Below, one piece after another: positions 42,268 through 49,961 of a DNA stretch of 64,000 nucleotides. The position numbers and the translations under genes were made by a program. Under the pieces are notes generated by a model. The model was not told the DNA's origin, ran no database searches, and saw nothing but the letters and a program-made list of their open reading frames with translations. Where the stretch lies: contig NZ_CP011131.1 of assembly GCF_001442805.1 (NCBI RefSeq), positions 1,302,001-1,366,000 on the forward strand, read 5' to 3'. Numbering within the stretch: the first letter of the stretch is position 1; every line of letters begins with the position of its first letter. The stretch comes from Lysobacter gummosus (GTDB taxonomy: Bacteria; Pseudomonadota; Gammaproteobacteria; Xanthomonadales; Xanthomonadaceae).

Positions 42268-43845
42268 TCAGTCATAGCCCAGCTCCCGCAGGTAACCCGT
42301 CATCTGCTGTTCCAGCCGGGCCAATTCAGTCTTGAGCTGCTCGCGCTGCTTGCGCACGGCCATCAGGTCGACACCTTCTTCTTCCTCGAAGGTATCGACA
42401 TAGCGTGGGATGTTGAGGTTGTAATCGTTCTCCGCCATCTCCGCTGGGCTGGCCAAGTAGGCGTACTTGTCGACGCTCTTGCGCGCCTTGACGGTATCAA
42501 GAATGCGCTGCAAGTCGCCTTCGCGCAGGTAGTTCTGATTCTTGCCGTCTTGGTAGTCGCCGCTTGCATCGATAAACAGCACCTTGTCGTCCGCCTTCTT
42601 CTTGCGGAACACGAGAACGGCTGCGGGAATGCCGGTGCCGTAGAACAACTTCTCCGGTAAGCCAATGACCACATCGAGCAGGTTCTCTTCGATCAACAGC
42701 TTGCGGATACGTCCCTCGGCAGCGCCGCGGAACAGCACGCCATGCGGCACTACGACCGCCATACGGCCGCTCCGCGGCTTCATGGTTTCGATCATGTGCA
42801 GGATGAAGGCGTAGTCGCCTTTGGTTCGAGGTGGCACACCACGCCGGAAGCGGCCGTAGGGATCGCCATCGGCACCGTCATGCCCCCATTTCTCCAGCGA
42901 GAACGGTGGATTGGCGACGACGATATCGAAATGTTTGAGGCTGACTGGCTTTAACGCCTGCTTCGGGGCTTGCTTCGACTTGCCGTTGACGACAAAGGGG
43001 GATTCCCGAGCATCGCTATCCAGCAGCTTCGGATTGCGAATCGTGTCGCCCCACTCAATACGGTGGTTGTCCTCGCCGTGCAGGAACATATTCATCTTAG
43101 CCAGCGCCCAGGTGCTGCCGATGGCCTCCTGTCCGTACAAGGCGTACTTGCGTGAGCCGGTGCGCTCGCGGATCAGGCGACCACACTTCATCAGCAGTGA
43201 GCCGGAACCGCAGGTGGGATCGCAGATTTCGTCGCCTTCCTTTGGCTCCATAAGGCGCGCCATCAGAGTGGAGACTTCCGGTGGGGTGTAGAACTCGCCG
43301 GCCTTCTTGCCGCTTGTGGAAGCGAAATTCTTGATCAGGAACTCGTAGGCATTGCCAATGATGTCGAGTTGGCCGATACGGCTTGGGCGCAGGTTGAGTT
43401 CCGGCTTGGCGAAATCTTCCAGCAAATGACGCAGGATGTCGTTCTTCTGCTGCTCGTCGCCCAACTTGTTGGAGTTGAAGCTGATGTCCTGGAACACATC
43501 GCGCAGCTTGCCAATGTTGGCGTCCTCGATGGCGTGCAGGGCCTTGTCGATACGTTCGCCGTTCCCAGGCGAGTGGCGCTTGTCGTGCAGCGCATAGAAA
43601 TTAGCCTTGGCGGGCAGCACGAAGCGTTCGTTCTTGAGCATTTCCTCAATCAACTCAGCGTGATCGCCGTACTGGGCCTTGTACTCGTCGTAATGATCCT
43701 GCCAGACGTCAGAGACGTACTTCAGGAACAGCATAGTCAGGACGTAGTCCTTATAGACGCCTGGGTCTACGACACTGCGGAAGGTGTCGCATGCGGCCCA
43801 CACGGTTGCATTGATGGTGTCTTGGGCGATGTCGGTTGTGCTCAT
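42268..43845 (-). CDS. hsdM: Type I DNA adenine methyltransferase subunit
   Basis: The 525-residue HsdM has the N-terminal helical domain (about 1-150) and the N6-adenine methyltransferase core with motif I D-P-T-C-G-S-G-S-L-L near residue 210 and motif IV N-P-P-F-S-L-E near residue 310. The length is typical. Together with HsdS it methylates adenine in each half-site, protecting host DNA. It is preceded by the half-size S-type gene with a 19-base gap and followed by hsdS. Confidence 0.96.
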   Translation of the reverse strand: MSTTDIAQDTINATVWAACDTFRSVVDPGVYKDYVLTMLFLKYVSDVWQDHYDEYKAQYGDHAELIEEMLKNERFVLPAKANFYALHDKRHSPGNGERIDKALHAIEDANIGKLRDVFQDISFNSNKLGDEQQKNDILRHLLEDFAKPELNLRPSRIGQLDIIGNAYEFLIKNFASTSGKKAGEFYTPPEVSTLMARLMEPKEGDEICDPTCGSGSLLMKCGRLIRERTGSRKYALYGQEAIGSTWALAKMNMFLHGEDNHRIEWGDTIRNPKLLDSDARESPFVVNGKSKQAPKQALKPVSLKHFDIVVANPPFSLEKWGHDGADGDPYGRFRRGVPPRTKGDYAFILHMIETMKPRSGRMAVVVPHGVLFRGAAEGRIRKLLIEENLLDVVIGLPEKLFYGTGIPAAVLVFRKKKADDKVLFIDASGDYQDGKNQNYLREGDLQRILDTVKARKSVDKYAYLASPAEMAENDYNLNIPRYVDTFEEEEGVDLMAVRKQREQLKTELARLEQQMTGYLRELGYD

Positions 43846-43864
43846 TTGTTAATCCGTGTGGTGG

Positions 43865-44473
43865 TTAGCCGAGCAGACGCTCGGCGACAGCCGCGAGTTC
43901 AGCCTCGCGGTTGTTGATCAGGGCCTTCAGGGCTTCTCGCTCCGCGTTTGCAGTGCGCTCGAGTTCGATGACGGCGCGCTGCTGCTCGATCGGGGGAATC
44001 CGGATTTCGACTTTCTCCAGCTCTGTGCGGCGGATGCTGAGTTGGTGACTGCCTTCGGCCGACTGATGCAGGTATCGCTGCGCCGGTAGCTGATTGAGCT
44101 GCCAGGCCAGGAAGCCGGGAAGCAGGCGCTGCAGCTGCGTTACCCGAATTACATAGAGATGGGGCGAGCAGACCGTCCGCTGCGGGGGATCGTCTAGCAA
44201 TACGGCGTAGTTGCTCGTGCCACGGGCAACAAAAAGCAGATCCTGGTCGCGCAGCCAATCTGGCCCCTTCCGACCATCCACCTCCGTCGTAATGAGTGAG
44301 TCGCAGTCCCTGAGACCCGCCCGGGTTAAATCCTTCATCTGAATGACTCGGACATTGCCGGTGGGTGCCTCGGGGATGGCGCCGCGAAAGGGGTAACCCT
44401 GCCTCACGTCAGCGACAGCCCCCAAAGTGATTATTTTTGCGTCATTTCGCATGATGCGAATAATGATTGACAT
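43865..44473 (-). CDS. Half-size HsdS-like subunit at the head of the RM operon
   Basis: This 202-residue protein has a single target-recognition domain (T-L-G-A-V-A-D-V-R-Q-G-Y-P-F-R, V-I-Q-M-K-D-L, D-Q-D-L-L-F-V-A-R-G) followed by one helical spacer (I-R-I-P-P-I-E-Q-Q-R-A-V-I-E-L-E-R-T). Full HsdS subunits have two of each. Such half-S proteins can dimerise to make a symmetric S subunit, or modulate a full S subunit. Alternative start at 44452 (M-R-N-D-A-K) would give a longer leader, as the divergent promoter region is close. First gene of the operon with hsdM. Confidence 0.85.
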   Translation of the reverse strand: MSIIIRIMRNDAKIITLGAVADVRQGYPFRGAIPEAPTGNVRVIQMKDLTRAGLRDCDSLITTEVDGRKGPDWLRDQDLLFVARGTSNYAVLLDDPPQRTVCSPHLYVIRVTQLQRLLPGFLAWQLNQLPAQRYLHQSAEGSHQLSIRRTELEKVEIRIPPIEQQRAVIELERTANAEREALKALINNREAELAAVAERLLG

Positions 44474-44514
44474 CTAGCCGAACGTCAACTATTGTTTTTA
44501 TGCACCATCGTCAA
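44467..44514. promoter_or_regulatory. Overlapping divergent promoters
   Basis: On the plus strand TTGACA (44467-44472), a 17-base spacer and TATTGT (44490-44495) make a good sigma-70 promoter for the 44538 gene. On the minus strand TTGACG (44514-44509), 17 bases and TAGTTG (44491-44486) form a weaker one for the restriction operon. The two overlap back to back, so transcription of one should hinder the other. Confidence 0.65.
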
Positions 44515-44537
44515 TGATGCTTAATAAGGAGACCGTT

Positions 44538-44777
44538 GTGGCAAAGAACGAGAAGTCCTCCCCGCGTGTCGCCCGTACCGCCTCGAGCGTCCTGAGAGAT
44601 TCGGGCGCCAGCCAGACCGCCAAGTCATTGGCTGGCAGCGCCCTGTCCCAAGCCAAGACTTCCAAGGAAACGTCGGGCTCGGTCGCCACCAAGGCCGCCA
44701 AGGCCCTGGATGACGGCCGCAGCAGCCGGACTACCAAGACCCTGGCCGGTAGCGTGCTGACGCAAAAGCGGAAGTAA
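44538..44777 (+). CDS. Small Ala/Ser/Lys-rich two-repeat protein
   Basis: The start is the GTG at 44538, preceded by AAGGAG at optimal spacing; an ATG 24 bases upstream lacks such a site. The 79-residue protein contains two copies of a ~25-residue motif: first A-S-S-V-L-R-D-S-G-A-S-Q-T-A-K-S-L-A-G-S-A-L, then A-A-K-A-L-D-D-G-R-S-S-R-T-T-K-T-L-A-G-S-V-L. Small proteins of this kind (K-x-E-K-S-S...A-G-S-A-L-S-Q) are common in defence islands, I believe often next to nucleotidyltransferase genes. No function is known. It is followed 53 bases later by a truncated gene. Confidence 0.8.
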   Translation: MAKNEKSSPRVARTASSVLRDSGASQTAKSLAGSALSQAKTSKETSGSVATKAAKALDDGRSSRTTKTLAGSVLTQKRK

Positions 44778-44830
44778 CCCCACAGGCCCGCCACCCTATC
44801 GGCGGCGGGCCCCTACTCGAGACAGCAAAG

Positions 44831-45019
44831 ATGGATAGCTTGGCCCCGTCGGACAATGTGGTTCTTCGTGAGGCGCTCGCCGCGCAGCTGTTGGGGCGGG
44901 TGGCCGATTCGCTCGATATCACGCCTACCCAGTTTGAGCGGGCCAAGCAGGCCTACGAAGCAATCACCGGGGTGGTCACTACTAGCCGCGATGCTCGACT
45001 GGCGTCAGCAAAGGTTTGA
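44831..45019 (+). pseudogene. 5' fragment of a possible CBASS-type nucleotidyltransferase, cut by an IS
   Basis: Only about 60 codons remain before the IS3 element: L-L-G-R-V-A-D-S-L-D-I-T-P-T-Q-F-E-R-A-K-Q-A-Y-E-A-I is a helix like the N-terminus of SMODS/CD-NTase cyclases ('LL..IA..L.L....YE.A...Y.AV'). The stop codon lies in the IS end. No catalytic G-S-x-x-x-G-T is present, so the identity cannot be proved. If right, the island once carried a cyclic-oligonucleotide (CBASS) defence system. The rest of the gene is not found on the other side of the IS. Confidence 0.5.
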
Positions 45020-45079
45020 ATCGCCCAGGGTTTCGTAGACATCTCGCAGCCATAAACTATGGCTTAAGTGGAGGTGGTT

Positions 45080-45352
45080 ATGAGCGCGAAGCGATACACC
45101 GATGAGTTCAAGATCGAAGCGGTCCGTCAGATCGTGGAGTACGGGCGGCCGGTGGCCGAAGTAGCCGAGCGCCTGGGCGTGTCGGTGCACAGCCTGTACG
45201 GCTGGCGGCGTCAGCAAGGCAAAAGCGATGTGGTTCGTCGTGTGGAAAAAGATCAGAACGCGGACGTGCGACGCCTGAAGGCAGAACTTCGGCGCGTGAC
45301 TGAAGAACGAGACATCCTAAAAAAAGCCGCCGCGTACTTTGCCAAGGGGTAA
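45080..45352 (+). CDS. IS3-family OrfA (helix-turn-helix protein)
   Basis: The 90-residue OrfA starts at 45080. It has the Tnp_1/IS3 helix-turn-helix (R-Y-T-D-E-F-K-I-E-A-V-R-Q-I, V-A-E-V-A-E-R-L-G-V-S-V-H-S-L-Y-G-W) and a leucine-zipper-like end (L-K-A-E-L-R-R-V-T-E-E-R-D-I-L-K-K-A). An A6-G slippery run at 45319-45326 near its end would let ribosomes shift -1 to make the OrfAB transposase. It binds the IS ends. Confidence 0.95.
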   Translation: MSAKRYTDEFKIEAVRQIVEYGRPVAEVAERLGVSVHSLYGWRRQQGKSDVVRRVEKDQNADVRRLKAELRRVTEERDILKKAAAYFAKG

Positions 45353-45354
45353 AG

Positions 45355-46221
45355 GTGAAGTACGCCTTCATGAAGCAGCACGCCGACGAGTTCGGCCTGG
45401 CCGCAATGTGCCGTGTCTTGGGCATAAACCGCAGCGGTTACTACGCTTGGCTTCACGCGCCGGCCAGTGCGCGTGCACGCGACGACCAACGTCTGTTGGG
45501 ATTGATCAAGCACAGTTGGTTGGAAAGCGGCTCGATCTACGGCCATCGCAAGATCACCACGGACCTGCGCGAGTTGGGTGAAACGTGCAGCAAACACCGC
45601 GTTGCGCGTTTGATGAAGCAAGAAGGGCTGCGCGCCATGGTGGGCTACGGCCGGCGGCCGCGGCCGTTGAGCGGGCCGATCGGCGCCGTCGCCAACAACG
45701 TGCTGGCGCGTGAGTTCACAGCGCAAGAACCCAATCGGGCCTGGGTGACCGACATCACCTACATTCGCACCCACGAAGGCTTCTTGTACTTGGCCGTCGT
45801 GCTCGATCTGTTCTCCCGCAGGATCGTGGGCTGGGCCACGCGTCCAACGCAGCACTCCGATCTGGTGCTGCAGGCGCTGCTAGCGGCGGTGTGGCGACGC
45901 AAGCCCGCGCCTGGTTTGCTCTTGCACTCGGATCAAGGCAGTCAGTTCACGAGCGAAGACTGGCAGAGCTTTTTGAAGGCCCACGGCATCGTGTGCAGCA
46001 TGAGCCGACGCGGTAACTGTCACGACAACGCCGCGATGGAAAGCTTCTTCCAGTTGCTCAAGCGCGAACGGGTTAAGCAACGGATCTACCATACCCATGA
46101 CAAAGCACGAGGCGATGTGTTCGATTACATCGAGCTGTTCTACAACCCCAAACGACGGCACAGTTCCAACAATGGCCTGTCCCCGATAGAGTTTGAAAGG
46201 CGGTACGCACTAAACGGCTGA
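45355..46221 (+). CDS. IS3-family OrfB transposase (DDE integrase fold)
   Basis: A 288-residue OrfB, frame -1 relative to orfA. It contains the HTH_21 region (H-A-D-E-F-G-L-A-A-M-C-R-V-L-G-I-N-R-S-G-Y-Y) and an rve integrase core with the DDE triad: W-V-T-D-I-T-Y (first D), L-H-S-D-Q-G-S-Q-F (second D) and A-A-M-E-S-F-F (E). The stop is at the right IS end. All catalytic residues are present, so the element may still be active. Translated as OrfAB by frameshifting or alone from the GTG at 45355. Confidence 0.95.
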   Translation: MKYAFMKQHADEFGLAAMCRVLGINRSGYYAWLHAPASARARDDQRLLGLIKHSWLESGSIYGHRKITTDLRELGETCSKHRVARLMKQEGLRAMVGYGRRPRPLSGPIGAVANNVLAREFTAQEPNRAWVTDITYIRTHEGFLYLAVVLDLFSRRIVGWATRPTQHSDLVLQALLAAVWRRKPAPGLLLHSDQGSQFTSEDWQSFLKAHGIVCSMSRRGNCHDNAAMESFFQLLKRERVKQRIYHTHDKARGDVFDYIELFYNPKRRHSSNNGLSPIEFERRYALNG

Positions 46222-46228
46222 CGACTGT

Positions 46229-47023
46229 CTACAAAAACCTGGGCGATTCAAAGATATCGCCCTGAAACCAATACTTCCGGCACATCCCTGGCAGCACATC
46301 ACACGCCCACAGGTTTAGAAGCTCGGATAGGCGAGGCCCTCCAAAAAATGCAAGCAGCCAAATTGCTTTGAAGGTCGGATTTTTCTCTGCCTGGATTAAA
46401 TTCCAAGCAAATTCTTCTGTCATGCCTGCGAATCCGTCCGCGCCGCCGCGACTGCTGGTCCTTCTCGGGATTCTGATGCGTTCCTGCTTTGGCCCTCTTC
46501 GTATCGCTAAATGGCTAAAGAAATCACGCTCATTGCAAGCCATCAAACGCCAGAAGCTGCGCTGGTCCTTAGTGGGAGCAGGCAGAGGTACAGTCTGGGA
46601 CCCTAGGATAGGCAGGTAACCATACGCTCTTTCGCAAAAATCACTGTACGCCCCTATGTTTCGGACCTCGATTTCCAAGGCTTTGCGGGACATTGGAACC
46701 CAACCAAGGTCGGGGTCACCCTTCGCACGCTTGAGGATGTAACTCTCTAGGAGTCGCCGGAGTCCTTGCTCATCGAGCGTGGGCCGCTTCTCGGATATGT
46801 AGTACCGAACCAAGTGAGCAATGCTGCTGACCAAGTGCGTAATTCGCTGGTAAGGCCGTTGCCGATCCACCTCCGCAAAGGCCATCGACAGAGGCTCAGC
46901 GAGCACCTCAACTTGATCCTGCCCCCCGACCCAAATCGCGGGTGCAACAGCACCATCCGCGCGCGTCACCTCAGCCGTGGTTATGCCGTCTGGTAGCGTT
47001 CGTAAAAAGCCTTGCAATGCCAT
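46229..47023 (-). pseudogene. Tyrosine recombinase of the island, N-terminal part, truncated by the IS
   Basis: Starting at 47023 (behind GGGAGG) the frame encodes 264 residues, of which about 257 precede the IS end. The region around F-K-A-I-W-L-L-A-F-F-G-G-P-R-L-S-E-L-L-N-L-W-A-C-D-V is the first half of a tyrosine-recombinase catalytic domain, with the first catalytic Arg in G-G-P-R-L-S-E. The H-x-x-R and Tyr parts are missing, so it cannot recombine DNA. I associate this type of sequence with the GmtY recombinase of Gamma-Mobile-Trio islands, but only from memory. Its partners, if any, were lost with the deletion at the IS. It runs inward from the right island end. Confidence 0.8.
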
Positions 47024-47200
47024 ACAAAATGCCTCCCGAACCACTTCTGGTCCGAACCCAATACCGAATCGGTTTTCTTGGGTGAGGCATCGGCAAGCGC
47101 TGGCGCGATGGCATCACTAATAGAAAAAAGCCCCGACCATTGCAGTCAAGGGCATGCGCTATTTGCCACCCAATGGCGAGCGGCAAGGGAACGCTACCAC

Positions 47201-47293
47201 ATAGGGGTATTAGCCACAGCTTGGTGCACGATCCCTAGCTGCCATTCGGGGCTCAAACTCCCTTCAGGATATGAAATCGGTAGGGGCAACTAA
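47201..47293. other. Right island end
   Basis: The 246 bases between the recombinase and the host gene contain ATAGGGGTATTAG (47201-47213) and, at the very end, GGTAGGGGCAAC (47279-47290). These are inverted relatives of the left-end ATACCCCTAC, probable recombinase-binding sites. Host coding sequence resumes at about 47294. Confidence 0.6.
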
Positions 47294-47751
47294 CCGGTGA
47301 TCTGCGGCGTGTCCCATTCTTCGAAATACACCCGCGGCCGCCGCGGCAGCGCGGCGGCGCGTTCGCGCGCAACGGCGATGCGGCGTTCCAGATCGGCGGC
47401 CAGTTCCGCCGCGCGGTCGCCGGCGCCGACCAGCGCGCCTAGCCGGCGCACGTAATCGACGATGCCCTCGACGCTGCGGTGATTGCTGATCCACACCTCG
47501 ATGCCGTGCTTGATCAGCTCGCTGGCGATCTCGGCCTGAATGTCGGAAAAGCCGACGACGAAGTCGGGCTTCAGCTTGAGGATTTCGCCGATCTTGGCGC
47601 TGGTGAAGGCGCTGACCTTGGGCTTTTCCTTGCGCGCGATCGCCGGGCGCACGGTGAAACCGCTGATGCCGACGATGCGGTGCTGCTCGCCGAGCAGATA
47701 CAAGGTCTCGGTGGGTTCCTCGGTGAGGCAGACGATGCGTTGCGGGCCCAT
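47290..47751 (-). pseudogene. 5' part of the host BtuF-like gene, split by the island
   Basis: The start at 47751 gives 153 residues, from M-G-P-Q-R-I-V-C-L-T-E-E-P-T-E-T to E-E-W-D-T-P-Q-I-T-G, then a stop supplied by the island end. This is the N-terminal Peripla_BP_2 lobe and linker helix of a BtuF-like protein, without a signal peptide. The rest is at 26,448-26,108. The composition is high GC like the host core, unlike the island copy at 26,620. It is unlikely to be functional alone, as the ligand site lies between the two lobes. Confidence 0.9.
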
Positions 47752-48004
47752 GAATCCAACGGCTGACGGCGGGAGGGGGATTGTCGGCCAGCGAGCGGGC
47801 AAGCGCGAGCGAGGGCGGGTGTCCGGATCGCGCAATTTCGCCGCAGTGCAGCAATTCCGGGGCCGAATTCAGCTTCGTCGAGCCCCATTCATATCTCGAA
47901 GTCACAATTCACGTGGCTATGGTGCAGCGCGGCGTGTGTGTTCCATACCTGTTCGTACAGTCGGGTCGTCGGCTGCCGACGTCCACACACGACCGGGAGG
48001 GATC

Positions 48005-48949
48005 ATGTCGCGACTCCATCTGGGCCGCCTGATCGGCGCGCCGTTGCTGCTGGCGCTGCTGTTGTGCGCCAGCGCGTTCCCCGCGTCGGCCGACGACTAC
48101 ACCAAGACCCGCTATCCGGTGGTGCTGGTGCACGGCTTGTTCGGCTTCGACGCCATCGGCGGCGTCTACGACTACTGGTTCGGCATCCCGCAGGCTTTGC
48201 GCTCCGGCGGCGCCGAGGTCTACGTGGCCCAGGTCACCGCGGCCAATTCGAATGAAGTGCGCGGCGAAGAACTGATCGATCAGCTCGAAACCCTGCGGGC
48301 TCTGCACGGCTACGCCAAGTTCAATCTGATCGGCCATAGCCAGGGCGGCCCGACCGCGCGCTATGTCGCCTCGGTGCGTCCGGATCTGGTCGCGTCGATG
48401 ACCTCGGTCGGCTCGCCGCACGCCGGCAGCAAGGTCGCCGATTTCGTCGGCACCACGCTGCCCGAAGGCTCGCCGTTGCGGCCGCTGGTGGCGTCGTTCG
48501 TCAACGCCTTCGCCGATCTGATCGGATTGTTGTCGGGCAGCAACAACAGCCAGGATTCGCTGGCGGCGCTCAAAGCGCTCGACAGCGCCGGCGCGGCGCG
48601 CTTCAACGCGCGCTATCCGCAAGGCAAGCCGGCGACGGCCTGTGGCGCGGGCGCGGGCAAGGTCGACGGAATCGCCTATTACTCCTTCGGCGGTACTTCG
48701 AACTCGACGAACTTCTTCGACGGCTCCGATATCGCGATGATCGCCGGCGGCCTGCTGTTCGGCGGCGAAGCCAACGACGGCCTGGTCGGTCGCTGTTCCT
48801 CGCACTGGGGCCAGGTGATCCGCGACGACTACGACTGGAACCATCTCGACGAGGTCAACCAGATCGCCGGCCTGCGCGGCGTTTTCAGCTCGAACCCGAC
48901 CAGCGTCTACCGCGCGCAGGTCAACCGGCTCAAGAACGCGGGCCTGTAA
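48005..48949 (+). CDS. lipA: Secreted triacylglycerol lipase (subfamily I.1/I.2)
   Basis: The start at 48005 follows GGGAGGG; a long upstream frame reads through the broken BtuF gene and is ignored. The 314-residue protein has a signal peptide of about 30 residues (ending F-P-A-S-A-D). It is a Pseudomonas-type alpha/beta-hydrolase lipase: Y-P-V-V-L-V-H-G-L-F-G-F supplies the oxyanion hole, S112 is the nucleophile in G-H-S-Q-G-G, D258 in N-D-G-L-V and H280 in W-N-H-L-D complete the triad at the same D-H spacing as P. aeruginosa LipA. It hydrolyses long-chain triglycerides after folding by the adjacent Lif foldase and type II secretion. Confidence 0.94.
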   Translation: MSRLHLGRLIGAPLLLALLLCASAFPASADDYTKTRYPVVLVHGLFGFDAIGGVYDYWFGIPQALRSGGAEVYVAQVTAANSNEVRGEELIDQLETLRALHGYAKFNLIGHSQGGPTARYVASVRPDLVASMTSVGSPHAGSKVADFVGTTLPEGSPLRPLVASFVNAFADLIGLLSGSNNSQDSLAALKALDSAGAARFNARYPQGKPATACGAGAGKVDGIAYYSFGGTSNSTNFFDGSDIAMIAGGLLFGGEANDGLVGRCSSHWGQVIRDDYDWNHLDEVNQIAGLRGVFSSNPTSVYRAQVNRLKNAGL

Positions 48950-48952
48950 GCC

Positions 48953-49948
48953 ATGCGCTCGGTCGCATCGATTTTCGCGATGGCCTGCGCCGCGGTGCTT
49001 GCGATCGCGGCAATCTTCGCGGTCGGGCGCTGGTTCGAAACGCCGCGGCTGTGGGCGGCGCCGGTGGTCAGCAGCGGGCCGGCCAGTCGCATTTCCGATC
49101 CCGACATCGGCGGCGAACGCAATGCCGTCGACGATCCGGCCGCTGTCGCCGTGGGCGACTCGCTGCGCGACACCGATGTGGACGGCGCGGTGCGCCTGGA
49201 CGCGCAAGGCCAGCCGATTCCGGATCGCGAGCTGCGCCGCCTGTTCGATTACTTCCTGAGCCGCAGCGGCGAGCAGTCGCCCGAAGCGATCCGCTCGGCC
49301 TTGCTCGAACATCTGCAATCGCGATTGGCGCCGCCGGCGTTGGCGACGGTGCTGGCGTGGTTCGATGCGTATCTGCTGCTGGAACACGATTCGGCGACGC
49401 TGGCGCAGGCCAGCGACGACCGCGAGCACACCTTCGCGCGAGTGCGCTCGCTGCGCCGCGAGCGCCTGGGCGAAGCCCTGGCCGATGCCTGGTACGGGGA
49501 AGAAGAGCGTGCCTTCGAACTGGCGGATGCGCGCAGCAAACTGTTGGCCGAGCGCGGCTTGAGCGAGGCCGAACGCAACCGGCGCCTGGCCGAACTCAAC
49601 GCCATGTCGGCCGATGCGACGCCGCAGGCGGCGCAACTGGACGAGGCGCTGCGGCAGAACCGCGAGTTCGAACTTGCCGGCGTCGATGCCGCCACCCGTT
49701 ATGCCGAGCGCGAAGCACAGTTCGGCGCGCAGGCCGCGCAGCGCCTGGGCGAACTGGATCAGCGCCGCGCGCAATGGCAACTACGGCTGCGCAGTTACGC
49801 CGCGCAGCGCCAGAGCGTGCTCGCCGACAACGCGCTCAGCCAGAGCCAGCGTCAGCAGCGGCTGGACGCGCTGCTCGCGCGCTTCGACGCCAACGAACAA
49901 AGGCGGGTGGATGCCTTGACGCGTAACGGAAAGCTGCCGGGGCAGTGA
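48953..49948 (+). CDS. lifO: Lipase-specific foldase (Lif)
   Basis: A 331-residue membrane-anchored chaperone starting three bases after the lipase stop. It has an N-terminal transmembrane anchor (about residues 5-25), a variable Ala/Pro-rich linker, and the Lif signature R-R-L-F-D-Y-F-L-S-R (family R-x-x-F-D-Y-[FC]-L-[ST]-A), followed by a long helical, Arg/Glu/Gln-rich domain that wraps the lipase. Lif folds LipA in the periplasm before its export. Length and layout are typical of the family. Confidence 0.92.
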   Translation: MRSVASIFAMACAAVLAIAAIFAVGRWFETPRLWAAPVVSSGPASRISDPDIGGERNAVDDPAAVAVGDSLRDTDVDGAVRLDAQGQPIPDRELRRLFDYFLSRSGEQSPEAIRSALLEHLQSRLAPPALATVLAWFDAYLLLEHDSATLAQASDDREHTFARVRSLRRERLGEALADAWYGEEERAFELADARSKLLAERGLSEAERNRRLAELNAMSADATPQAAQLDEALRQNREFELAGVDAATRYAEREAQFGAQAAQRLGELDQRRAQWQLRLRSYAAQRQSVLADNALSQSQRQQRLDALLARFDANEQRRVDALTRNGKLPGQ

Positions 49949-49961
49949 GCCGGAGGGCGGC

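Larger units (their letters stand above)
45015..46252 (+). mobile_element. IS3-family insertion sequence
   Basis: A complete 1.24-kb IS with imperfect terminal inverted repeats of about 25 bp: TTTGAATCGCCCAGG at the left end and its inverse CCTGGGCGATTCAAA at the right, with GTAGACA/TGTCTAC further in. It encodes orfA and orfB in the -1 frame arrangement of IS3 elements. The flanks do not show the 3-4 bp direct duplication expected of simple transposition (AGG on the left, GAT on the right). Different genes are broken at its two sides, so a deletion next to the IS is likely. Confidence 0.93.
26449..47293. mobile_element. Defence-type genomic island inserted in a BtuF-like gene
   Basis: About 20.8 kb of lower-GC DNA separates the two halves of one host gene. 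Boundaries are defined by where similarity to the intact gene copy stops: host sequence ends near 26448 on the left and resumes near 47294 on the right (uncertain by about 5 bases). Inverted CCCCTAC / GTAGGGG motifs mark the ends (26461-26467 and 47280-47286). Contents are a replacement copy of the interrupted gene, XRE regulators, an AIPR protein, a type I restriction-modification operon, an antitoxin-like gene, GNAT and TIKI-like genes, IS remnants and a truncated tyrosine recombinase. No tRNA gene is at either end. The element resembles tyrosine-recombinase defence islands such as the Gamma-Mobile-Trio class, but only a fragment of one recombinase remains, so assignment to that class is tentative. 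Confidence 0.88.

Noticed and set aside
26400-47300. tRNA gene at the island boundaries as the attachment site
   Set aside because: No tRNA-like arms were seen near either end; the target is clearly the BtuF-like coding sequence.
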